A stretch of 64,000 nucleotides of DNA. Source: Nymphaea colorata. Lineage: Eukaryota; Streptophyta; Magnoliopsida; Nymphaeales; Nymphaeaceae. Made by a program: the position numbers and the translations under genes. The notes beneath the pieces are model-generated. The model saw only the letters and a program-made list of their open reading frames with translations, ran no database searches and was not told the DNA's origin. Shown piece after piece: positions 55,439-64,000 of this stretch; position 1 is the first letter of the stretch; each line of letters begins with the position of its first letter. The stretch lies in contig NC_045142.1 of the NCBI RefSeq assembly GCF_008831285.2, forward strand, positions 2,547,001 through 2,611,000, given 5' to 3'.

Positions 55439-58223
55439 ATGGGAAGGAGCAGAGCATCTCTGCATCTAGCGCTGTTCCCGTTCCCTTTGCAGGGGCACAT
55501 CACCCCCATGATGCAACTCGCGTCTCTCCTCCACTCCAGAGGCTTCTCCATCACCATCGTTCATGCCCACTTCAACGCCCCCGACCCCAGAAACCATCCC
55601 CACTTCCGCTTCGAGTCCTTCGCCGACGGCATAGACCCCGACCTCGTCGCCGGCATGGGCATAATGGACCAGGTCTACACCATCATCGCACATTGCGAGC
55701 AGCCGTTGGTGTCTCTGATGAAGCGAATCCAGAGCGGCGACGAGTTCGTGGACTGTATTGTGTCGGATTCCTTGTATTCCGGCGGGCGCGTCGCCGGGGA
55801 ACTGGGGCTGCCGTGGGTGGTCCTGCGGACGAACAGCCCCACCTCCTTCATGCTTTTTGGTTCCTTCGTTTTGCTGCATCAGCTCGGCTACCTTCCGGTC
55901 AAAGGTAACCTGCTCTGCTCTCCAAACCCCAGCTTCTTTGTCATTATGTCATCTCACCATGGAAAATTGCTCGACCATCTCAACCATCCATTTATACGGC
56001 ATACGGATAATCCCATAAACATTCACGGCCTCTATTTGTTAAGGTGACGCTGGAATTTTCTCCTTGTGTTGCTGTCAACTCAAAACACTCTAGGGGATGT
56101 TTGTTCCTCCGATTCCTTGGGTTCCTCCTCATTGGTGCACGGTCGATCCGCCGGATCTCGATCGGACGTAAATCGGCCCGCCGGATGTCGATCGGACAAC
56201 GGTCGTGACACGATGCCCCTTGCAATAGATTTAATCTGCTTGGCCTTCTAAAAGGCCCATGTTTTCTGGTATGTAAGAAGAATATTTCATCTTGAACGAA
56301 GCTCCCATCATTTTCTTCATCCTTTCAAGGTAATAATAGGCTTTGGTGCCTCAGATTTTTTTAAACAAAAAGCCTCTACAAAATTTACATGTTTAATTAG
56401 ACTCTACTTAGTTGTAGAACACCCGGGATCTCTCCCCCCTCTTTCTTCCTGTTTGCTGCCACCATGGTCAATAGTTTTTGCCTACTAGGGTTTGAGCGAA
56501 AATCTTTTTCCGGGGACTATTTCTGGGGCTTCCGGTTCTTCTCCTTCTCACGCTTCTTCTTTATGTCTAGTATCATATGTTCAGTGAGGGGGACTAATAC
56601 ATGCATATATGATACTTAACTACAAAATGCCTCTCATCTTAAGTTCTCATCTTTCGTATGAAAACCATACTTCTACTTTTGTGCAAATCAGAGTACATGA
56701 AACTGATACATTTGCTTTGGTTCACTTACTTTATATTGTGAGGCACTTAACAGGAGGAATCTGCCCTACATTAGGATTCCAGATCAAAATTCTCTTTTTC
56801 TTAATAAAAAAAACCACTTTTTTGTTTTGGAATAATATCGGATTTGGACTCAGTGCCTAGGAAATACACCATGATGAAATACATCAGTCTTATTGATTTT
56901 GTTCAGAGCCAGGATTTTTGCTTTTGGCCTATTGTTGTCGGGGCGATTATATATTTTTCAAAATGCTTACAAGGGCCAATAGAAAGTTTTTTGAAATTGT
57001 TAACATGTAATTTTGGGTGGGCCATGGCCCCTGCCAGCCCCTGCTCAGATCGATGGTTTGATCAAACTTTAGATTTCCAAACCTTGGATCTAAAATCCCG
57101 GATATTAGTCCTCGAAATCTACGAATCCATAATTAGACATGGGAGGGTCTGATTTCAAATCCATAGATTAAAGATGCGGGAAGAAATGTAATCCATTGCG
57201 ATCTTTCAGCAAACAACCCATAATCCCTGTTGAAGAGCACAGATCTAAGCTCCCGAGATCATGAGAACTTTGCCATTAGAGATCCTTGGTCCTGTTAAAG
57301 AAACTCTGGTATTTTCAATCTCAGATCCAGAAGCCATGATCAAGGAGCTGCCACCATTCCGAGTGAAGGACCTGCCGATAGTCGAGGACAATCAAACTGA
57401 ACGCTTTTTCAAGACAATGACGGAGGTGGTGGACTCGACCTTGAAGTCATCGGCCATACTGATGAACTCCTTTGACAAATTGGAACAGCCGGCCCTCGAT
57501 TGGATCCGGTCCAGAACACAGGCGCCTGTATACCTGTTGGGTCCTCTGTGCGCTACTTACTCTGCAGCCAACCCCGGCACCATGTTCCAGCAGGACCGGA
57601 GCTGTTTGACTTGGCTCGACCGGCACGCCCACGGATCCGTGATCTACATCAGCATTGGGAGTGTGGCCACGATGAGCCCGGCCGAGTTGGTCGAGCTGGC
57701 TCAAGGCTTAGGAGACTGCCAACATCCTTTCTTGTGGGTGATACGGCCCGGTTCGGTCAAGTCGGAGGAGTCGGTTCGATTTCTTGACCGGTTCGCGGAC
57801 GAGACTAAAGACAGAGGGTGCATGGTCAAGTGGGCGCCACAGACCGAGGTGCTGGCGCACCCGGCGGTCGGCGTGTTCATGTCGCACTGCGGCTGGAACT
57901 CAACACTGGAGAGCATATGTGCAGGGAAGCCCATGTTATGTTGGCCTGCTTTTGGTGACCAGAAGGTGAATACTAGGATGATTTGTCATGTATGGGGCAA
58001 TGGTATGGAGATGGGAGAGAAGCTTGAGAGTGAGAAGGTCAAGAACAGTGTAAGGGAATTGATCATGGGGGAGAAGGAAGGGAAGAAGATAAGAGAGAAG
58101 GCTAGGCTTTTGCAAGAACTTGCCCTTGATAGTTTGAAGGTTGGAGGATCATCCCACACTGCGGTCAATGAGTTGAAGGCTCACATCTCCTCTTTGAACT
58201 CACCTAACTGTGAGTCCAATTAA
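55439..58223 (+). CDS. UDP-glycosyltransferase, UGT76-type (454 aa, 2 exons)
   Basis: Exons 55439-55904 and 57325-58223 join in phase 1 across a 1,420-bp GT-AG intron. Catalytic His20 (FPLQGHITPM) and Asp110 (DCIVSD) are present. The PSPG box (57831-57962) is complete from WAPQTEVLAHPAVGVF through HCGWNST to CWPAFGDQ, and Asp-Gln at its end fits UDP-glucose. The protein ends SPNCESN. Exon 1 is almost identical to those at 42824 and 47459; exon 2 is close to that of the 43602 gene. It has the fullest upstream region of the array (TATA box and about 70-bp leader), so it is the best reference copy. The next gene is convergent: only about 500 bp separate its stop from the stop of the minus-strand UGT. 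The acceptor is unknown; UGT76 members act on hormones, acids and terpenoids. Confidence 0.94.
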
Positions 58224-58719
58224 CAGTATCCCGAGGCACCAAGCAGACTTCCTGATTTTACAATATAAATATATATCTCGTGTATACATTTTTTCCCCCA
58301 GTTTTTTAAGTAGTTGAAGTACACAATAAATAAAACATTATAAGCAATCCCCTCCATAATGTTTATACATATATTGCAGAATCAAATTCAGATCTACATA
58401 AATCATTCACTTAGCCCAGAAAATTTTGTCTTATGTACTTAATAATGCCAATGGATCGGATTCAAATAGAATATACTTTTGACTGAATCTTCTTTTTTGG
58501 ATGTTCAAATGTTTGTATTTGAATAAGAATAAAAGAGATTCATACTTTATCTGGATCTGAATTCACGATATGAATCTGATTTTTAAATTCACATCTAATT
58601 CCAAATCCATTTTTTATACTAAGTTCAAACCACCCTGCAAAATATGTTAAGAACTGACTTAAAAAATATAAGGATATCGAGTGTAGATTGTTTATATAAA
58701 ACTAAATCTAATCTATATA

Positions 58720-61427
58720 TCAATCTGTATTATCAAAGGGACTTAACTCGATCTTCTTGGGTGCCGTCATAGATCTTATGTCATCGACTAGTTTGTGGAA
58801 ATCATTGATTGAGGAGCCTCCATCTTGAATGCTCTTCCATGCTCTCTCCTTCATCCTCGTCGCAGACTCCCACAACTCCTCCCTCTTCTCCGCCATCAAC
58901 TCCCTCACCAACCTCTCGATCATAGTTCTCGAGCACATTCTCTGCATATCCAGGCCTATTTTCCAGACATGGCTCACAAACCTACCACCACAAGACCGCA
59001 GAACTTAGCAAACAAAAATATCGGTAAAAATTCAAAAATCAAACTTAAAGGTTTCAAGTTTATTAATTAATTTCACTTTTGGAAAAGAAGAAATTTATCA
59101 TCTATACATAGGAGCGGAGCCAAAGGGGGGCCTCACGGGCCCTGCCCCGCTCTAAATTTTTCTTTTTTAAAATTTACCTGTAAATTTTAAAAAATTTCAC
59201 TTGTCTTTTTGAAAAATGATATTTCGACTATGTCAAAATTTAAAAACTTTGATTCAACTTCCTTGGCTCCTCCCTTGTTTATACATGCCTGCAGTTGAGG
59301 GGCTGGTCAGCAAAGGAAGGCCAACAAAGCATCGGCACTCCTGAGCAGATGCTCTCCATAGTTGAGTTCCAGCCATTGTGAGTAAAGAAGCCACCTACTG
59401 ATGGGTGGGCCAGCACCTCCTCCTGTGGGGCCCACTCAACTACGCACCCCCTCGTTTGAAGTGCTTCGAGCAATTCCTTTGGGACCGAACCCAGTTCGCC
59501 GGTGACTAGGTCCGTCCGTATGACCCATAAAAATGGAAAACCGGCATTGACCAGGCCATGAAAGAACTCGAGCAGCTCGTCGCCATTGATCTGAGTGTGG
59601 CTGCCGAAGCTCACATAGAGGACACAACCCCTGCCCCACCTTCCTAACCAGTCGATGCAGCTCAGGTCCTCCTTCCTTAGGCTGCTCGTCCCGGAGGTGA
59701 CCGAATGGTCAAGATTTTGGGATCTTACTAAAGAATGCAGTGGGCCAACCGCATAGACATTGGCAAACCGAGTCGACACCTGGTTGAGCACCGTGTGCTC
59801 GAGGTCGTAGAAGCTGTTGAAGATGAGTCCAGAGGCCCGAGACGATCGCTCAAACTCGGAGAGGAAGAAGTTGAGCCTGTGGCTGTTGAGATCTTTGACC
59901 TGGCAAAAGCTAGGGAGGTCTCTCGGCCGGAGCTGACCCTCCATCCCGGGAATGCAGTTGATGGCATGATCTAGGTCTGTTGCTTCTGCTAGCCAAACAA
60001 TATAATAGATCAAGCATGAAAACTTTCTTGTGAATATGACCCAAAAATTAGAATAGATTCATCAAATAATTACAAACTGTTCCATTTGCCAAACGGATTT
60101 CAAAGGAGTGTTTAGTAACAAAAACACATATTGTTCTTTAAACATGTTGTTCTATGAATGTGACCTAATCTCTATGAAACAAACACACATCTTTTTGTTA
60201 CCCAAAAAAATCTAATAAGAAGCCTAAATCACACCTACTTTAATTTTCTTTCCCTTTGCCTCAATTTTGATTAAACTGACTCATTGGATCTACTCACTTT
60301 AATCAAATTTAACAATGTAAATGTGATCTACATGTTGGTTTGGTAAGAATCCAAGACTTTGAATCGTCAAAATCAATTTTTTTAGCCATTGGGACAATTT
60401 TGTGATCCAAAACTGATAACGAAATGGAAACATTGCTTTTATCGATCCACCAGATGTTGAATGACGTCCATAAAAGCTAAATTTGGCGGAATGAAATTGC
60501 TTTCATTTTGTTTTGGCAATATTTAGAAAGGGAATTTATTTGGTGTACTAATGATCTAGACCATCTGATTTGTAAATCGAATGATTGTACAAAGTATTGA
60601 AAGCATCTAAGAAGCTGATTAAAAAAAGTATCGACCATCTAACTTTTTTTCACATGTTTTCATAAGAAAGTGAAGATCTAGCACTATTTATTTTTTCTAC
60701 TCTCCAGTTCAAGTTTGTCCTGGGAACCATTGTTTTCCTGCTTCCCATTTCTCTTGCCTCTCGGATCCTGGATTGTATCGGAGTCTAGGGAAGGTAGTGG
60801 GCTCATCGGTCAAAGCAAGCGGCACTCATGAAAATTCTACCTTCTGCGGTTAAGGGAAGTAGCATCCATGAAAATCAAACGGGATATAGAGTGTGTTTGT
60901 ACATTGATCTTACCTCCAAAGGGAAGCTCCCCAGCTTCTACCAACTTGGGTACACATAAGCAAACCCAGAAGCACGCTGCGCCGGATGTTCGGAACAACA
61001 AGCTGGGGATGCCGAACTCTCCGGCGACATCGATGGCAAACGACATAATCCCGTCAGCAATCAAGCAAGAAATTCTCGGCCAATTCTCGTTGTCCCCTTC
61101 CACTTGGCCAGCCTGCATCTCCCTGATCAATTGTTTGGTCTTCTCCTTCAATGAAGCATGCAACTCCAGTATCTGGCCTACTGATCGCAGATGATCGGCG
61201 GGCTGACCGTCGGAAATGGTGCGGAACCGGATGTTCTTGCGGGAGCCTAGGCGCGCATGCAAGTCGGTGCAACGACGAAGCCTCCGGTCGATTTGGTCTG
61301 AGTTGAGGAATGTAACATAGAGGCCTGCAAGGGAGAGGAGCTCACCTAGGTTGAACATGCCATTTATGTGGCCCTGTGCTGGGAAAGGGAAGAGCAGCAC
61401 ATGGGGGATGGTTCCTGCGTCCGCCAT
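58720..61427 (-). CDS. UDP-glycosyltransferase, UGT709/UGT85-type (about 491 aa, 3 exons)
   Basis: Exons 60914-61427, 59289-59988 and 58720-58981. The start MADAGTIPHVLLFPFPAQGH has catalytic His20; Asp125 follows in CLIADG. Exon 2 opens with a short acidic stretch, then IPGMEGQLRPRDLPSF, a block typical of UGT709 (iridoid or 7-deoxyloganetic-acid-type) and UGT85 enzymes. The PSPG box runs from WAPQEEVLAHPSVGGF to CWPSFADQ; its core is HNGWNST, with Asn where Cys is common. Exon 3 gives VSHVWKIGLDM and ends SPFDNTD. Exons 2 and 3 fit only if the intron uses a GC donor (CTGCAG then GCATGT) and a TAG acceptor, restoring N-C-R-F-V-S. Without splicing the frame would stop soon after NCRHV. If that intron is not removed the gene is truncated. 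Two relics of this gene lie upstream in the array. Confidence 0.85.
59109..59277. mobile_element. Small hAT-like element inside intron 2 of the minus-strand UGT
   Basis: A 169-bp element begins TAGGAGCGGAGCCAAAGG and ends CCTTGGCTCCTCCCTTG, so its ends are inverted repeats. Flanks are TCTATACA (59101-59108) and TTTATACA (59278-59285), an 8-bp duplication with one mismatch. It is of the same type as the element at 53329. It takes up over half of the 307-bp intron and its flank starts three bases inside the donor. Confidence 0.7.
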
Positions 61428-64000
61428 TAATGGAGGAAAAAGTTTGCAAGTTTGGGGATGACTCCACTTGTGTACATACATATATTGTTTTTAAGCTGCT
61501 TCGGTGCAATAAATGTCCTTTGTCACAAGCTTTCACTATAATTTTTTTATGGCCTTCTGCTTGACTTACGTTGTACCATTTATAGCTTGCACCTAGGAAG
61601 ATGCATTATAAAAAAAACTTGAACTTAAGGATTCATATGCACATATTTTCATTATCCCTCGTGTATCTCCTGGCTCTTAAGTGCATTGGATGCTGCTTTT
61701 CACTTGTCCATTATGCAAGTAAAAGTACACATTAAAATTTATAAGATCTGAAAACCATACATAAATTAGAAATGGGTATGTATAAAGAAAAATATATCAT
61801 ATATCTTTCTTTTCATAAGGGTAAGCTTATAAACACCTGTATATGATCGTATCAACGTAGTTACATGGGATGTTCTGAGACTCTTGAACTTCAACAATTG
61901 AATGTTTCGGGCAGTGGGGTAGGACTAATCGCCCATCCTCACCTGAATGTTACTGAGAATTGATATGGCATATGTATATTATCGATACAGAAGCGCCCAC
62001 AAATTGGGCCGAGTCAAGCAGCCCTTGTTCATACATATACTCTTTTCATTTACATTTGCAAACAAGCCGAGCCCAGGTGAGTCGAGCCATGCCAAGCGTT
62101 GCTTGATGACTCCATTGTTGGATCAAGACCTGGTTATTCTCTGAGCTAAACAGTTGAACCATGAGAAGCGAGATAAACAGTTGAGCACGTCCTTTTTAAT
62201 CAGTACCTTGAAAGTGAAGCAAACGAAAAGAAAATTATGTTGGGATCAGTATTTTGTCAACAACCATTTTTGGATCTCTCTCTCTCTCTTGTTATATACC
62301 TTGGATCTTAGGCCGAAAGATTTGAAGTGACAAGATAATCAACAGTAAAGTCCATGATTCTTGTTCTGGATGGTGTCGGTGCAATAGTCCGGGTGGGAGC
62401 TGATAGGTAGCCAATTCATGTTTCAAAGCTCTTTGTGTTCCAAAAAAAGGGGTTACTGATGCACAGGTTGAAATGCGGTGGCAGGACCCTAAGGCACCCA
62501 GACAAATTCTATACTCTAGCAGGACAAGAGGTTGGGTGAAAGCTTCAGCTATCTTCTAAGCAGTAGGATGAACCCAAAAAGACTAGAGTTGAAAAGGTCT
62601 GATGTTAAATCCATGGATTTTAAATCTTAAGGACCTCAAACCACCTACCCTGCAGGGATGTTTGAATGTCTCTACTCTCCATTCAGGGGTGGTTGGAGAT
62701 TGAAAAATATAAGATCTTATGATATTGTATCTCAGGATTATATATCACTTACTCAAAAAGATGCATTGTTTGTGATAAGAACTTGTAATGAAATCACATT
62801 CAGTTCCGCATCAAACCTGCTGGGGAAGATCAATGAAGGGGAAACAAAACAACCATGTACTCAAGATCACAAAAAATAGCCGCAGCAAGTCCTAGTCAGA
62901 AGGAGCCAAACCGCTGCAAACCAAAAGTGGGGGAGCATATGCAAAAGATACAAAGCAGTGTTTTCCTGAGCAATGTGGATCTTAATGACAAACTGTCTAA
63001 TTCAAGAACATGCAAGAGATATTTGATATTAACAGATCCTGGATCTCAAAAACTTGTTTTTACCAACTAGAAACTTGTTTAACGAGTGTCGGTGAGTGAA
63101 TGTACTCAACTTTTCTGTTCACTAAACAGAAAAGTTGGTAATATAAAATCATTGGGAAGAATTGAAAGCAACTTATAACAAGGAGGAAAAAAATAAAAGT
63201 GCAACAAAGTAAGTCAGAATTGCTACAAGATTGTACAAAGTGAGAATAGCTACAAGAACAATATGACATTTTAACTTTCCTATGTATAGGGGCTGAGGCA
63301 GGTGTCGGCATGGTGAGATCAATTACCCACACATGCCCACAAAAGGTGTTTATTTTTATATTGAATCTTCATGGTAGTTTTTCTTATTTACGTACATGTC
63401 TCCCTTAAAAGTTTAAAATTATACAACTACTGGCCCCTAGTCAAAATTTTCTAACTCTGCCCTGCCCATATATCAACACTTTTGACAAAAATATATATAC
63501 ATTTGATAAGGAGTTGGGCTCTGGCTGGGCCGCAGCCCATAACAGCGGCCCAGGCCCAAGTCAGGCCAGGTACCCGGTTCTTGCTTGGTGTCCAGGCTTA
63601 CCGAACACTATCTAGTGCCCAAACATGCAACTTGCTTCACAACATTAAGGTTTTGGGTCTAGGATAATCATATATGGGTGACTCAAGCACAGAGTGGCAT
63701 CTTAAATGCGCTCATATCTAAAGTTACATGATTTTAATGGATGCCATGAGAAAAGTTAGTGGGAATCAGGAAAAGATGATTCCCAATAAGATCAAATGTG
63801 AATTGGGTCTGCATTCTAATATGTAGCTAATGCCCAAGTCAAGTCTTTGGATGCCTAGTTGGCTGGACTTGAACTAGTTGGGTTTGATGTTCTTGAGAAC
63901 AGTAATGGAAATTGAACAACCCCTATTTGTACTCTTCATTTTTAGGTATGAATCCATCCACAGGTCGGATTTTGCTCGATTATCCGGATCGAATTCAAAA
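61428..64000. other. Right-end intergenic region without a recognisable gene
   Basis: Leader and promoter side of the minus-strand UGT, then a SINE-like repeat (62395-62580), a relative of the CAGTGGCAG element near 63285-63445, and GGCC-rich repeat-like sequence near 62000-62100 and 63520-63600. Two neighbouring open frames (62658-62879 and 62855-63070) have no motif that I recognise. Confidence 0.5.
62395..62580. repeat. Dispersed SINE-like repeat
   Basis: Family member with GGAGCTGATAGGTAGCC, GATGCACAGGTTGAAATGC and GAGGTTGGGTGAAAGCTTC in the same order as the copies at 45960 and 52950, but in unrelated flanks. Confidence 0.4.

Noticed and set aside
62658-63070. Pair of neighbouring open frames as a small gene
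   Set aside because: Short, overlapping in different frames, with no recognised motif or splice support.
61947-63667. GGCC-rich stretches as parts of a retroelement
   Set aside because: No terminal repeats, primer site or coding domain could be seen; only repeat-like composition.

Overview
The window is nuclear DNA from a flowering plant. Supporting signs are multi-exon genes with GT-AG introns, a class I cytosolic small heat shock protein, plant COPT copper transporters, plant UDP-glycosyltransferases with the 44-residue PSPG box, AT-rich spacers and many (TC)n/(TA)n tracts. The species cannot be fixed from sequence alone.

Layout. From 1 to 27.6 kb there is a minus-strand cluster of COPT/Ctr copper transporters: one cut by the left edge, then four intact intronless genes at 4.3, 19.2, 22.0 and 27.2 kb. 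Between the second and third lies a seven-exon nuclear gene for the mitochondrial succinyl-CoA ligase alpha subunit (7.3-16.5 kb); all seven exons join in frame. From 27.6 to 32.7 kb, the leader, first codons and about 2.4 kb upstream of the last COPT gene occur twice in tandem, so the second copy is a promoter and start codon without a transporter body. A heat-shock-type gene with matching promoter elements lies at 36.0-36.7 kb.

From 40.7 to 61.4 kb is a UDP-glucosyltransferase array. UGT76-type genes on the plus strand (two exons, phase-1 intron) are followed by a UGT709/UGT85-type gene or its relics on the minus strand. Three UGT76-type genes look intact (40.7, 43.6 and 55.4 kb), one is a decayed pseudogene (47.5-52.5 kb), and there is an extra first exon at 42.8 kb just upstream of another first exon. 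The only intact minus-strand partner (58.7-61.4 kb) has a probable GC-AG second intron holding a small hAT-like element. Two shorter relics of that partner sit at the equivalent place in the other units, so the array grew by duplication of a convergent gene pair.

The spacers hold small non-autonomous DNA elements, two of them with exact 8-bp target duplications, a SINE-like repeat family, a 1.2-kb near-perfect palindrome inside the UGT pseudogene, and a five-copy minisatellite. I saw no CRISPR array, no bacterial operon and no intact retrotransposon. No wholly new system is evident. The most notable structures are the two first exons sharing one second exon, the orphaned COPT promoter copy, the large palindrome and the GC-AG intron with a transposon at its donor.
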